Source: an uncultured Clostridia bacterium (GTDB taxonomy: Bacteria; Bacillota; Clostridia; Oscillospirales; Oscillospiraceae). Taken from it: a DNA stretch of 64,000 nucleotides. Below are positions 42,842-52,103 of this stretch, piece by piece. The notes beneath the pieces were generated by a model, which saw only the letters and a program-made list of their open reading frames with translations, was not told the origin of the DNA and ran no database searches. The position numbers and the translations under genes are program-made. How positions within the stretch are numbered: position 1 is the first letter of the stretch; every line of letters starts with the position of its first letter. The stretch covers positions 1-64,000 of the forward strand of contig CALADI010000003.1 of NCBI GenBank assembly GCA_937890525.1, in the 5' to 3' direction.

Positions 42842-44158
42842 TTGAATCGATTGAAACGGATCGCCGTGGGGGCGGCTTTGATGCTGGGCATCACGATGCT
42901 GTGCGGCTGCGTGATGACGGTGGATGAGATGTACTGCCTGCCAAGACGGTCAGAGGGATATACCAACCTGCAGTCGGTGATGGAGTCCGCCATGGGGGAT
43001 ATGGCTTTCAGCGCACCCATTTCCGGGGAAAACCAACAGCCGGTCCAGATGGCGGATCTCAACGGCGATGGAGTTGAAGAGGTGATCGTGTTCGCAAAAG
43101 GGACACAGGAAAAACCGCTTCATATTATGATTTTTTCCAGAGAAGCAGAAAACTACCAGCTGTACGCCGCCATTGACACAACTGGAACGGCCTTTGACCG
43201 GGTGGACTATGTCCAACTGGACGATGCACCGGGAATGGAGCTGATCGTCGGGCGGCAGGTTCAGAATCAGATCCTGCGGAGCCTGTCGGTATACGGTTTT
43301 TCCGGCAGCGCCCCGGAGCGTCTGTTGACGGCTGGCTACCAAAGGTATCTGACCTGTGAGATGAACGGCGGTGACGAGAAAAAGGAAATCGTCACGCTTG
43401 GTCCCAGCGCAGCCGAGACGGATCCTGCCGCAGTGCAGGTCTATGCCATGATGCGGGGACAGCTTGCTCTGGCAGGTGAGGCCCGGGCGTCCGTTCCGAT
43501 GGATCAAGTAAAGCGTGTCGTCAGCGGAAAGCTGTCTGACGGAAAACGGGCGGTGTTTGTCTCCGGCGATCTGGCAGATGAGCAGATCCAGACAGATGTG
43601 TTCGCCCTTTCCCCTGGGGGGGTTGACAAGGTGACCAGATCCGATGGCGAAAGTATGTCGGTCGGCAAGTTGGACGGAGGGGTCATCCTTCCGGAGGACA
43701 TCGATCACGACGGCAGGATGGAACTGCCGGAACTGGTTGCGCTGCACCGGGCAGATCAGCAACAGCAGGAGTATGCCATCCGCTGGTACACCCTGAATTC
43801 GCAGGGTGAGGATGCCACATGGCAGTACACATATCATAATTTTTCGCAAGGATGGTTCCTTGAACTGGATGAAGCGGCGGTACCTCGCATGTGCGTCAAG
43901 CAGGACGGGGACGGTCAGTACGGATTCTACCTGCAAGAAGGGCGGGATCTGCAAAAACTATGGACCATCTATGTGCTGACGGGACAGGATCGCTCTGCTC
44001 AGGCGGCACAGGATTACCGCTTCGTTCTGATGAAGACGGATACGGTGGTCTATGCCGGGGAACTGGAGGACGCAGCGCGTCTGATGGGCGTCAATGATGA
44101 GCAGCTTCAGCAGGCGTTTCATTTGATCCAGTCCGATTGGAATACAGGAGATTTTTGA
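42842..44158 (+). CDS. Lipoprotein with FG-GAP-like repeat motifs, next to a two-component system
   Basis: The start is TTG 42842, 6 nt after AAGGAGGG (an ATG at 42837 hits a stop at once). The 438-residue product has a signal peptide ending TMLCGC and segments QMADLNGDGVEEVIVFAKG and LPEDIDHDGRMELPELV, of the calcium-binding FG-GAP/VCBS kind. It should be anchored outside the membrane. The response regulator and kinase genes follow within 10 and 25 nt, so it may be an accessory sensor or product of that system. No family is recognised. TATAAT at 42812-42817 is a likely -10. Confidence 0.75.
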   Translation: MNRLKRIAVGAALMLGITMLCGCVMTVDEMYCLPRRSEGYTNLQSVMESAMGDMAFSAPISGENQQPVQMADLNGDGVEEVIVFAKGTQEKPLHIMIFSREAENYQLYAAIDTTGTAFDRVDYVQLDDAPGMELIVGRQVQNQILRSLSVYGFSGSAPERLLTAGYQRYLTCEMNGGDEKKEIVTLGPSAAETDPAAVQVYAMMRGQLALAGEARASVPMDQVKRVVSGKLSDGKRAVFVSGDLADEQIQTDVFALSPGGVDKVTRSDGESMSVGKLDGGVILPEDIDHDGRMELPELVALHRADQQQQEYAIRWYTLNSQGEDATWQYTYHNFSQGWFLELDEAAVPRMCVKQDGDGQYGFYLQEGRDLQKLWTIYVLTGQDRSAQAAQDYRFVLMKTDTVVYAGELEDAARLMGVNDEQLQQAFHLIQSDWNTGDF

Positions 44159-44168
44159 GGGGGTTACT

Positions 44169-44855
44169 ATGAAAAAGGTATTGATTTTGGAGGATGAGGT
44201 CAATATTCGCTCTTTCGTCGTGATCAATCTGAAGCGGGCGGGATACGAAGCCATCGAAGCCGGCACCGGGGAGGAAGCGCTGCGCAAGATCAGCGAAAAC
44301 CCGGATATCGGCGTGGCGATCTTGGATATCATGCTGCCGGACACCGACGGATTTGAGGTGTGCCGGAGCATCCGCGCCAATAATAAGCAGATGGGCATCA
44401 TTATGCTGACGGCGAGGACGCAGGAGATGGACAAGGTCACAGGGCTGATGACCGGGGCTGATGACTATGTGACGAAGCCGTTCTCGCCTGCGGAGCTGAC
44501 AGCCCGGATCGATGCGCTGTATCGCCGGATCGGCGGCGATTCCATGGCGGCATCGGAACTGCTGACCCAAGGCCCCTTCGTGATGAACACCAGAAACCAC
44601 ACGCTGGAAAAGGCGGGCAAGCGGATCCGTCTGACTCAGGTGGAGTATGCCATCTTGAAGCTGTTCATGCAGAATCCCGGCAGAGCGCTGTCCAGAGAGG
44701 ATATCCTATCGGCGGTATGGGGCAGGGAATACGAGGGCGAACTGAAGATCGTGGATGTGAACATCCGTCGCCTTCGCATCAAGATCGAGGATGATACGGC
44801 AAACCCCATCTATATTACCACGGTGTGGGGCTTCGGATATAAGTGGGGCGCCTGA
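44169..44855 (+). CDS. OmpR-family response regulator
   Basis: This 228-residue regulator has acidic pocket EDE (8-10), phospho-acceptor Asp 53 (ILDIMLPDTDG), Lys in VTKPFSP, and a winged helix (LTQVEYAILKLFMQNPGRA, VDVNIRRLRIKIED, VWGFGYKW). GGGGG lies before the ATG. The kinase gene follows 25 nt later and the lipoprotein gene ends 10 nt earlier, so the three form one unit. Confidence 0.95.
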   Translation: MKKVLILEDEVNIRSFVVINLKRAGYEAIEAGTGEEALRKISENPDIGVAILDIMLPDTDGFEVCRSIRANNKQMGIIMLTARTQEMDKVTGLMTGADDYVTKPFSPAELTARIDALYRRIGGDSMAASELLTQGPFVMNTRNHTLEKAGKRIRLTQVEYAILKLFMQNPGRALSREDILSAVWGREYEGELKIVDVNIRRLRIKIEDDTANPIYITTVWGFGYKWGA

Positions 44856-44880
44856 TACACAGCAGGGGAGGAAGACGGGC

Positions 44881-46293
44881 ATGAAAAAGCTGGGCGGGCT
44901 TCGCCGCAGATGGCTGACAAATACCTTCATGGTGGTGGTGCCGCTGGCGGTCGTTTGCGTGCTGCTGGTCACGGCCAGCTTCTCGGCGTATTATTACTCC
45001 GGGATGGAGTCGGATCTTCGCTACCGTGCCAAGACCACGAAGGATTATTTTGAGGACAATATCAACTTTGATTACTCCAAATTTTACCAATCCTGCGTGG
45101 ATTTTACCAAAACATATGAAGAACGCAATCATATCGAATTGCAGTTCATCAATGCCTATGGGCATATGGTGGCATCTTCCTACGGTCCGTGGGCTGGGCG
45201 CACCCCCAGCACCGGCGAGATCCAAGAGGCGATGACCACCCGTACCATGTCCACCTTCTTGGGGGTAGATCCCCATACGGGGGAGCATATCATGGCGGTT
45301 TCGGCGCCGCTGATCTACCATGGCGGTGAGATCATCGGCGTGCTGCGGTTTGTGACCAGCACCCGGGTGATGAATATGCAGATCGCCTACATCGTACTGA
45401 TCACGGTGTTTTTCTGCGTGGCATTCCTTACGGTGCTGCTGCTGACCAGCAACTATTACATCCACTCCATCCTTGTGCCCATTGCGGATATCACAGAGAC
45501 CGCAAAGCGGATCACAGGGGGCAGCTACGGCGCGCAGATCCAGAAAAAGTACCCCGATGAGATCGGCGAATTGGCCGACGCCATCAACGAAATGTCGGTT
45601 CAGATCAACCAGAATGAAAAGACACAGACCGAGTTCATTTCCTCGCTGTCCCACGAACTGCGTACCCCGCTGACAGCCATCACCGGCTGGGGGGAGACAT
45701 TGCTTTCGGGGGATCCCATGGATCCCGTCCAGACCCGCAGGGGTATGGGCATCATCCTGCGTGAGGCACGCCGTCTGACGGAGATGGTGGTGGAACTGCT
45801 GGACTTTACCCGGATCCAAGATGGACGCATGACCTTGAACATTGAGACGACAGACATCCGCGGCGAGTTTGAGGACACGGTCTATATGTACGGCAGCCGT
45901 CTGAAACAAGAGGGCATTCAACTAAACTATCAAGACAACGATGAACCGATCCCGGAGATCCCCTGTGATCCTAAGCGGATGCGTCAGGTTTTCTTGAATA
46001 TTTTGGACAACGCCGCCAAGCATGGCGGCGAAGGAAAGCAGATCGATGCTACGATCTGCTGCACCGGTGATTCGGTGGTGATCCAGATCCGGGACTACGG
46101 CCCGGGCATTCCGGAGGATGAGATCCCTCTGGTGAAAAAGAAGTTTTATAAGGGTAGCTCCAAGGCAAGAGGTTCCGGCATCGGACTCGCCGTCAGCGAT
46201 GAGATCGTCCAAATGCACGGCGGCGCTTTGAATCTGCAAAATGCACCGGGTGGCGGTACGCTGGTATCGGTACGGCTGCCTGTGAATCAGTGA
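44881..46293 (+). CDS. Sensor histidine kinase
   Basis: This 470-residue kinase has a first membrane helix near 15-40 (TFMVVVPLAVVCVLLVTASF), an extracellular sensor of about 130 residues, a second helix near 170-190, HAMP (ITETAKRITGGSYGAQ), HisKA with His 258 (SSLSHELRTPLTAITGW) and a catalytic domain (NILDNAAKHGG, GSGIGLAVSDEIVQM). AGGGGAGG precedes ATG 44881. The sensor is Cache-like in size, but its ligand is unknown. Confidence 0.94.
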   Translation: MKKLGGLRRRWLTNTFMVVVPLAVVCVLLVTASFSAYYYSGMESDLRYRAKTTKDYFEDNINFDYSKFYQSCVDFTKTYEERNHIELQFINAYGHMVASSYGPWAGRTPSTGEIQEAMTTRTMSTFLGVDPHTGEHIMAVSAPLIYHGGEIIGVLRFVTSTRVMNMQIAYIVLITVFFCVAFLTVLLLTSNYYIHSILVPIADITETAKRITGGSYGAQIQKKYPDEIGELADAINEMSVQINQNEKTQTEFISSLSHELRTPLTAITGWGETLLSGDPMDPVQTRRGMGIILREARRLTEMVVELLDFTRIQDGRMTLNIETTDIRGEFEDTVYMYGSRLKQEGIQLNYQDNDEPIPEIPCDPKRMRQVFLNILDNAAKHGGEGKQIDATICCTGDSVVIQIRDYGPGIPEDEIPLVKKKFYKGSSKARGSGIGLAVSDEIVQMHGGALNLQNAPGGGTLVSVRLPVNQ

Positions 46294-46304
46294 GGCACGA
46301 TAGT

Positions 46305-47306
46305 ATGTCAGAGAAAGAAAATTGCAATTCCTGCGAACAATTTAAGACTATGATCGGCGGTCAGGCTCTGATCGAAGGGATCATGATGCGCGGCCCGGAG
46401 AAGGATGCGGTGGTCTGCCGCACCCCGGATGGGCTGGACATCCAAGTGACCGACCGTCGTCTGCCCCCGGAGCAATCCCCGTTGAGATGGCCGCTGATCC
46501 GGGGCGTATACAACTTCTTTGATGCCCAGATCACCGGTGTCAAGGCGCTGCTCCACTCGGCAGATCTATCTCCTGAGGAGGAAGTTTCGGAACCGGGGAA
46601 ATTCGACCAATGGCTGGAAAAGAAACTGGGCAACGAGAAATTTCAGAAATTCCTTGTGGGCAGCGCTGTGGTCATGGGCATCGGACTGTCTGTTCTGTTG
46701 TTTTTCCTGTTGCCCATGGTGATCGGCGGGTTCTTTGACCGCTGGATCCACAGCAATGTGGGCATCAACCTCATCGAGGGTGTGATCCGCATGGGGATCT
46801 TCATGACCTATATGGTAGTTATCTCCCGGATGAAAGAGATGAAGCGGCTGTTTGCCTACCATGGAGCAGAGCACAAGACCATCCGCTGCTACGAGGCGAG
46901 ACTGCCCCTTACGGTGGAGAATGTCCGCACCCAGTCAAGACTCCACCCCAGATGTGGCACCAGCTTCCTGCTGGTGGTGATGATTTTGTCCATTCTGGTG
47001 TTCAGCGTGGCATCGTCGGTGCTGCTGAGCGCTGTGCCTGCTTTGGAGGGAATGCGTGGGACGCTGGGCTACCGGCTGATCATGATGTCGTTCAAGCTGC
47101 TGCTGATCCCGCTGGTGGTGGCATTTGCCTATGAGATCAACCGCTGGGTTGGCCGCAGGGACAACTGGTTGACCAAGATCGTGACTGCGCCGGGGCTGTG
47201 GATGCAGAACTTCACCACCAATGAGCCCGATGATGATATGATCCAAGTGGCGATCACCGCAGTCAAGGCAGTTCTGCCGGAAAAAGAGGGCGCTGACGCA
47301 TGGTAA
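46305..47306 (+). CDS. YqhQ-like membrane protein (DUF1385)
   Basis: This 333-residue protein has the DUF1385 opening MIGGQALIEGIMMRGPEK, then several membrane helices (GIGLSVLLFFLLPMVIGG, TSFLLVVMILSILVFSVASS), AYHGAEHKTIRCYEA with conserved His residues, and QSRLHPRCGTSF. The family has no assigned function; it commonly lies next to prmC, as here (overlap 7 nt). The start ATG 46305 follows the kinase stop by 11 nt with GAGG upstream. Confidence 0.85.
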   Translation: MSEKENCNSCEQFKTMIGGQALIEGIMMRGPEKDAVVCRTPDGLDIQVTDRRLPPEQSPLRWPLIRGVYNFFDAQITGVKALLHSADLSPEEEVSEPGKFDQWLEKKLGNEKFQKFLVGSAVVMGIGLSVLLFFLLPMVIGGFFDRWIHSNVGINLIEGVIRMGIFMTYMVVISRMKEMKRLFAYHGAEHKTIRCYEARLPLTVENVRTQSRLHPRCGTSFLLVVMILSILVFSVASSVLLSAVPALEGMRGTLGYRLIMMSFKLLLIPLVVAFAYEINRWVGRRDNWLTKIVTAPGLWMQNFTTNEPDDDMIQVAITAVKAVLPEKEGADAW

Positions 47307-48175
47307 TGAAATATTCGGATCTATACCTACGCGCCCGTCGAGCGTTCCTTGACAAGGAAGACCCGCGTCAGGCGGGGCTGTTGGCTCGGGAACTGCTGCA
47401 ATTTGTATCCGGGAAATCACAAGAGGAACTGATTGCAGACGGGGACAAGTATGCCCCGGAGCCCGTGATCCAGCAGATGGACAAGGCAGTGGAGCGGATC
47501 GTAAAAGGCGAGCCGCTGGCCTATGTGTTGGGGGAATGGGACTTCTACGGTCTGAAGTTGGTGGTCACCCCAGATGTGCTGATCCCAAGGGATGACACCT
47601 GCGCTTTGGCAGAAGCTGCCATCCGGCAGGCGCTCTTTTTAGATCCTGCCCCGAGGATCTTGGATCTGTGCACCGGCTCCGGCTGCATCGGTCTGGCCAT
47701 TGCCACCCGGGTGAAGGATGCAAGGGTCACGCTGGCGGATCTTTCCCGGAGTGCGCTGGCGGTGGCGAAGAAAAATGTGACCAATCACAAGCTGTCGGGG
47801 CGAGTGTCCTGTGTTCAGGCGGATGCCATGCAGGAGCCGCCGGCATTTCTGGGGAAATTCGACATGATCGTCTCCAATCCACCTTATGTGACCACCGAGG
47901 AGATGACCCAGTTGGATGACAGCGTGAAGGATTATGAACCCCACATGGCACTATGGGGCGGGGCAGACGGACTGGATTTCTACCGGTCCATTGCCAAGCG
48001 CTACCGCAAATGTCTGAAGCCCGGCGGATACCTATGCTTCGAATTCGGCATGGGGCAGGGGAATGCGGTCTGTGACATTCTGACCCAAGAGGGCTTCGAG
48101 GTGACCGAACGGGTCATGGATTACAACGAAAGAGAACGGGCGTGCCTTGCCCGATATTGCAGGGAGGAAAACTAA
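47300..48175 (+). CDS. prmC: Peptide chain release factor glutamine methyltransferase
   Basis: PrmC methylates the GGQ glutamine of release factors. The 291-residue protein has the N-terminal domain (DLYLRARRAFLDKED), AdoMet site ILDLCTGSGCIGLAIA, and catalytic SNPPYVTTEEM (NPPY). The C-terminal LKPGGYLCFEFGMGQG and ERACLARY complete the fold. ATG 47300 overlaps the yqhQ-like stop by 7 nt and has GAGGG about 9 nt upstream. Confidence 0.95.
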   Translation: MVMKYSDLYLRARRAFLDKEDPRQAGLLARELLQFVSGKSQEELIADGDKYAPEPVIQQMDKAVERIVKGEPLAYVLGEWDFYGLKLVVTPDVLIPRDDTCALAEAAIRQALFLDPAPRILDLCTGSGCIGLAIATRVKDARVTLADLSRSALAVAKKNVTNHKLSGRVSCVQADAMQEPPAFLGKFDMIVSNPPYVTTEEMTQLDDSVKDYEPHMALWGGADGLDFYRSIAKRYRKCLKPGGYLCFEFGMGQGNAVCDILTQEGFEVTERVMDYNERERACLARYCREEN

Positions 48176-48177
48176 TT

Positions 48178-49284
48178 ATGGCAAAGAAAACCGGCGCTTA
48201 TGAGGCTCCCACACCCGCAAGCGATAAGAAAAAAGCACTGGACACGGCACTTTCTCAGATCGAGAAGAGCTTCGGCAAAGGCGCTGTCATGCGTCTGGGC
48301 GATCGTCCGGAGATGAATGTAGAGGCGATCCCCACCGGATCTCTGGCGCTGGATGCAGCGCTGGGCATCGGCGGCGTGCCCAAGGGGCGGATCATCGAGA
48401 TCTATGGACCGGAATCCTCCGGTAAGACCACATTGGCGCTGCACATTCTGGCAGAAGCACAGAAGCAGGGTGGCGAAGTCGCCTTCGTGGATGCTGAGCA
48501 TGCTCTGGATCCGGTGTATGCCGCTGCTCTGGGCGTAGATACGGACAATATGCTGGTTTCCCAGCCGGATACCGGCGAGCAGGCTCTTGAGATCACCGAT
48601 GCCCTTGTTCGCAGCGGCGCTGTGGATGCGGTAGTCGTGGACTCGGTGGCTGCGCTGACCCCCCGGGCGGAGATCGAGGGCGAGATGGGCGATACCTTCG
48701 TGGGCTTGCAGGCAAGACTCATGTCTCAGGCGCTTCGGAAGTTGGCGGGCACCATCTCCAAGACCAACTGCGTGGTCATCTTCATCAACCAGCTTCGTAT
48801 GAAGATCGGCGTGATGTACGGAAACCCGGAGACCACCACCGGCGGCAATGCGCTGAAATTCTATGCTTCCGTCCGGCTGGATGTCCGCAGAGTGGAGTCC
48901 ATCAAGGAAGGCGGCAATGTGATCGGCAACAAGACCCGGGTCAAGGTGGTCAAGAACAAGGTGGCGCCTCCCTTCCGGGAAGCCCATTTCGATATTATGT
49001 ACGGTCAGGGCATCGCCAAGTGGGGCGAGCTGGTGGATCTGGCAGTCCAGCTTGATATCGTGCAGAAGAGCGGCAGCTGGTTCAGCATGGGCGACGAGCG
49101 GATCGGTCAGGGCAAGGAGTCGGTAAAGGCGTACCTGCAGAGCAACCCGGAGATCGCAGACCGGGTGGAGCAGGAGGTACGGGACAATATGTACAAACTC
49201 ATGGGCGGCGCTGCCCGTCCTCAGGCGAAGCCTGCGGAGAAGGCTGTGGCGGTAAGCGCTGACGATTTCAACGATGAGGATTGA
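48178..49284 (+). CDS. recA: Recombinase RecA
   Basis: RecA pairs homologous DNA and drives LexA cleavage. The 368 residues carry a short N-terminal extension (AKKTGAYEAPTPASDKKKA), GPESSGKTT Walker A at 77-85, LVSQPDTGEQALE, VVVDSVAALTPRAEIEGEMG, INQLRMKIGVMYGNPETTTG and the C-terminal acidic tail. AGGGAGGAAA precedes ATG 48178. It overlaps recX by 11 nt. No SOS box was recognised within prmC upstream. Confidence 0.98.
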   Translation: MAKKTGAYEAPTPASDKKKALDTALSQIEKSFGKGAVMRLGDRPEMNVEAIPTGSLALDAALGIGGVPKGRIIEIYGPESSGKTTLALHILAEAQKQGGEVAFVDAEHALDPVYAAALGVDTDNMLVSQPDTGEQALEITDALVRSGAVDAVVVDSVAALTPRAEIEGEMGDTFVGLQARLMSQALRKLAGTISKTNCVVIFINQLRMKIGVMYGNPETTTGGNALKFYASVRLDVRRVESIKEGGNVIGNKTRVKVVKNKVAPPFREAHFDIMYGQGIAKWGELVDLAVQLDIVQKSGSWFSMGDERIGQGKESVKAYLQSNPEIADRVEQEVRDNMYKLMGGAARPQAKPAEKAVAVSADDFNDED

Positions 49285-49912
49285 TTCCATCCAAGAACGC
49301 CCGGATCGGGCGGGGCGCTATGGGGTCAAGGTGGATAACGGAACGGTGCTGCGGCTTTACCGCCAGACCATCGAGGATTTTTCTCTCTATCCCGGGCTGG
49401 AGCTGACGCAGGAGCGCATGGATGCTCTGCTGGAAAGTGCAGGGGCATATTCCGCAAAAATGCGGGCGGTCCGCATTGTCTCAGCCAGCAGCGTGTCGGC
49501 AAAGACCCTAAAGCGCCGTCTCATCGACAAAGGGGAGGATCCCGGCCAGGCGCAGGCGGCGGTATCGTGGATGGAGGAACTGCATCTGGTGGATGACCGC
49601 GAGACGGCGGCGCAGATCGTCTCCGGCTGTATCGCCAAGGGATACGGTGTCCGCAGAGCAAGGCAGGTGCTGTACGAAAAACAGATCCCCAAGGACATTT
49701 GGGATGAAGTTCTGAAGGACTATCCCGACCAGACAGAATACATTGACAAGTATCTACGCGCCAAACTTCCGCCGAATGCAGACCCTAAGCTTTGCAAGCG
49801 GGCGATCGATGGGCTGATCCGCAGAGGACACAGCTACGGCGCCATCCGCAGAGCAATGGAACGCATGGGTGCGGATGCAGAAGAATTTCAGGAGGAAGAA
49901 ACATGGCGATAA
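49274..49912 (+). CDS. recX: Regulatory protein RecX
   Basis: RecX binds and limits RecA filaments. This 212-residue member has the family helical repeats: VRIVSASSVSAKTLKRRL, DRETAAQIVSGCIAKGYGVRRARQ and CKRAIDGLIRRGHSYGAIR. It starts inside the recA end (11-nt overlap) and overlaps rimO by 10 nt, so recA-recX-rimO are translationally coupled. Confidence 0.93.
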   Translation: MRIDSIQERPDRAGRYGVKVDNGTVLRLYRQTIEDFSLYPGLELTQERMDALLESAGAYSAKMRAVRIVSASSVSAKTLKRRLIDKGEDPGQAQAAVSWMEELHLVDDRETAAQIVSGCIAKGYGVRRARQVLYEKQIPKDIWDEVLKDYPDQTEYIDKYLRAKLPPNADPKLCKRAIDGLIRRGHSYGAIRRAMERMGADAEEFQEEETWR

Positions 49913-51231
49913 TCGGATTTATTTCTTTGGGCTGTGCCAAGAATCAGGTGGACTGCGAACGGATGATGTATCGCGTGCAGGAAGCGGGGCATACCGTGTC
50001 CCCCCAGATCGACGGCTGTGACATTGCGGTCATCAATACCTGCGGCTTCATCGATTCGGCAAAGACCGAAGCCATCGACAACATCCTTCAGGCAGGTGCG
50101 CTGAAGGGAGCCGGACGGGTAGGGAAGATCTTGGTCACCGGATGTCTTTCCCAGCGGTATCAGCAGGAAATCCTTGACGAGATGCCGGAGGTAGACGGAG
50201 TATTGGGCACGGGTAGCTATACCGAGATCGTTCCCGCCATCGAGAAGCTGCTGCGGGGTGAGCCTGTCTTTGACTTCGGGGACATCGATGCCCCGGAGGT
50301 GGAGGTTGGACGGGTGCTGACTACGCCGGAGCATTATGCCTATTTGAAGATCGCTGAGGGCTGCGATAACCATTGCGCCTACTGCGTGATCCCCTCTCTG
50401 CGGGGCAGATTCCGCAGCCGTGGGCTGGACGAAGTGCTGTATGAGGCACGAGTTCTGGCGAGCCAGGGGATTAAGGAACTGATCGTTGTGGCGCAGGACA
50501 CCAGCCGCTACGGCACGGATCTTCCCGGCGGCAAGCGGCTTCTGGCAACGCTGCTTCGGGAACTGTGCAAGATCGACGGCATCCATTGGGTGCGGCTGCA
50601 CTATCTCTACCCCGACGAGATTGATGACGAGCTGATCGATACCATCGCCAACGAGCCGAAGATCGTCAAGTATCTGGACATCCCCATCCAGCATTGTAAT
50701 GATGCAATTCTGGAGAAGATGAACCGTCGGGGCAACGGCGACTATCTGCGCTGGCTGCTGCCGGAACTGCGCCGCAGGATCCCCGGTCTGGTGCTGCGTA
50801 CCAGCATCATCACCGGTCTGCCCGGCGAAGGAGAAGAAGAGTTTGCTGAGCTGTGCCAGTTCCTCAAGGATATGCGGATGGAGCGGGTGGGAGCATTCCC
50901 CTTCTCCCCCCAGGAGGGCAGCGAAGCCTACACCATGGACTATCCCGACGAGGATGTGGCGCTGGCAAGAGCCCAGATCGTAGAGGAACTTCAGTCCCGG
51001 ATCATCGATGACTACAATGAATCTCTGGTTGGCACCGATTTGGAGGTGCTGTGCGACGGCTTTGACTCGGAATCCGGGCTGTATTATGGCCGAAGCTATG
51101 CCGATTCCCCCGATGTGGACGGAAGAGTCTGGATCGCCGCAGAGGAGCCTGTCCGGGAGGGCGAGTTCGTCATGGTTCGCATTGACGGCAATATCGACGG
51201 CGAACTGTCCGGCTATGTAGTGGAGGCATAA
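49903..51231 (+). CDS. rimO: Ribosomal protein S12 methylthiotransferase
   Basis: RimO adds a methylthio group to an aspartate of protein S12. The 442 residues show the UPF0004 N-domain (GFISLGCAKNQVDCERMMY with two cluster Cys), GCLSQRYQQEILDEMP, the radical-SAM motif CDNHCAYCVIP, and a C-terminal TRAM domain (VGTDLEVLCDGFDSESGLYYGR). AGGAGG precedes ATG 49903. Confidence 0.96.
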   Translation: MAIIGFISLGCAKNQVDCERMMYRVQEAGHTVSPQIDGCDIAVINTCGFIDSAKTEAIDNILQAGALKGAGRVGKILVTGCLSQRYQQEILDEMPEVDGVLGTGSYTEIVPAIEKLLRGEPVFDFGDIDAPEVEVGRVLTTPEHYAYLKIAEGCDNHCAYCVIPSLRGRFRSRGLDEVLYEARVLASQGIKELIVVAQDTSRYGTDLPGGKRLLATLLRELCKIDGIHWVRLHYLYPDEIDDELIDTIANEPKIVKYLDIPIQHCNDAILEKMNRRGNGDYLRWLLPELRRRIPGLVLRTSIITGLPGEGEEEFAELCQFLKDMRMERVGAFPFSPQEGSEAYTMDYPDEDVALARAQIVEELQSRIIDDYNESLVGTDLEVLCDGFDSESGLYYGRSYADSPDVDGRVWIAAEEPVREGEFVMVRIDGNIDGELSGYVVEA

Positions 51232-51235
51232 GACG

Positions 51236-51775
51236 ATGACAACTGCAAGTAAGATTACCCTGCTTCGGGTGGCGATGATCCCGGTGTATCTGGTGCTCAT
51301 GTATCTGAGCAAAGGGCAGCCCGGCATGTGGATGTGGACCGGACTGGTGGTCTTTATCATCGCCAGTCTGACGGATTTCGTGGACGGCTATATTGCCCGT
51401 CACTATCATCAGGTCAGCGATTTCGGTAAATTTCTGGATCCGCTGGCAGATAAGCTGCTGACCATTGCGGCCATGACCATGTTCGTGGAGTGGGGCGTTA
51501 TGCCGGCGTGGGCGCTGATGATCGTGCTGACTCGGGAGTTCGCTGTGACCGGGCTGCGGCTTGTTGCGGCAGGCAACGGGACGGTGATCGCCGCCGGATG
51601 GAGCGGCAAAGTCAAGACTGCCAGCACCATGGTGGGGTTGTGCCTGATGATGGTGCTGCCCGGTGCAGCACTCCTGAGCGACATCGTCATTGCGGTGATC
51701 GTGGTCACCACGGTGTATTCCGGTGTAGAGTATTTTGCTAAGAACTGGGGCACACTGGGCTTGAGCCGCAAGTAA
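51236..51775 (+). CDS. pgsA: CDP-diacylglycerol-glycerol-3-phosphate 3-phosphatidyltransferase
   Basis: PgsA makes phosphatidylglycerol phosphate in the membrane. The 179-residue protein has the full CDP-alcohol phosphotransferase motif D47-x2-DG-x2-AR-x8-G-x3-D-x3-D72 (SLTDFVDGYIARHYHQVSDF), followed by membrane helices. It lies 4 nt after rimO. With the broken cardiolipin synthase at 17 kb, phosphatidylglycerol may not be converted to cardiolipin by that gene. Confidence 0.96.
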   Translation: MTTASKITLLRVAMIPVYLVLMYLSKGQPGMWMWTGLVVFIIASLTDFVDGYIARHYHQVSDFGKFLDPLADKLLTIAAMTMFVEWGVMPAWALMIVLTREFAVTGLRLVAAGNGTVIAAGWSGKVKTASTMVGLCLMMVLPGAALLSDIVIAVIVVTTVYSGVEYFAKNWGTLGLSRK

Positions 51776-51835
51776 GGCGGTCGCTTGATTTTCGCGGGAA
51801 CCCATTTTCCTTCTCCGGCGTAGGATGGTTTGAAC

Positions 51836-52085
51836 TTGACAACCCGGGGAAGAAAATGATAGAATAGTGAAAAATTGAATACGGCGTTGATCGGAAATAG
51901 TAGTCCATGAAGCCCGCAGAGAGTCTGGGTCACCGGCTGTAAGCCCGGATGGAGGGATTGGATGAATGTGCGTCCGGGAGCCGAGACGAGAGTCCGTTGG
52001 CTTACGATACAGCCGTGAGTGATAAATGAGAGTGGAACCGCGGATATTTTTCGCCTCTTGTGCCGTATGGTACAAGAGGCGTTTT
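51836..52085 (+). promoter_or_regulatory. Promoter and T-box riboswitch (tRNA-Cys type) upstream of cysE-cysS
   Basis: TTGACA (51836-51841), 18 nt, TAGAAT (51860-51865) starts the leader. It shows the AG-bulge CAGAGAGTC, an apical GGGTCACCGG region, GAATGTGCGTCCGGGAGCC (specifier region; TGT or TGC, both Cys), and the T-box core TGGAACCGCGG (52033-52043). The terminator stem is 52052-52061 with 52072-52081, then TTTT. Uncharged tRNA-Cys should stabilise the antiterminator and allow transcription of the cysteine genes. The parts are clear; exact codon choice is inferred. Confidence 0.85.
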
Positions 52086-52103
52086 CTATATTAAGGAGGT
52101 TAT

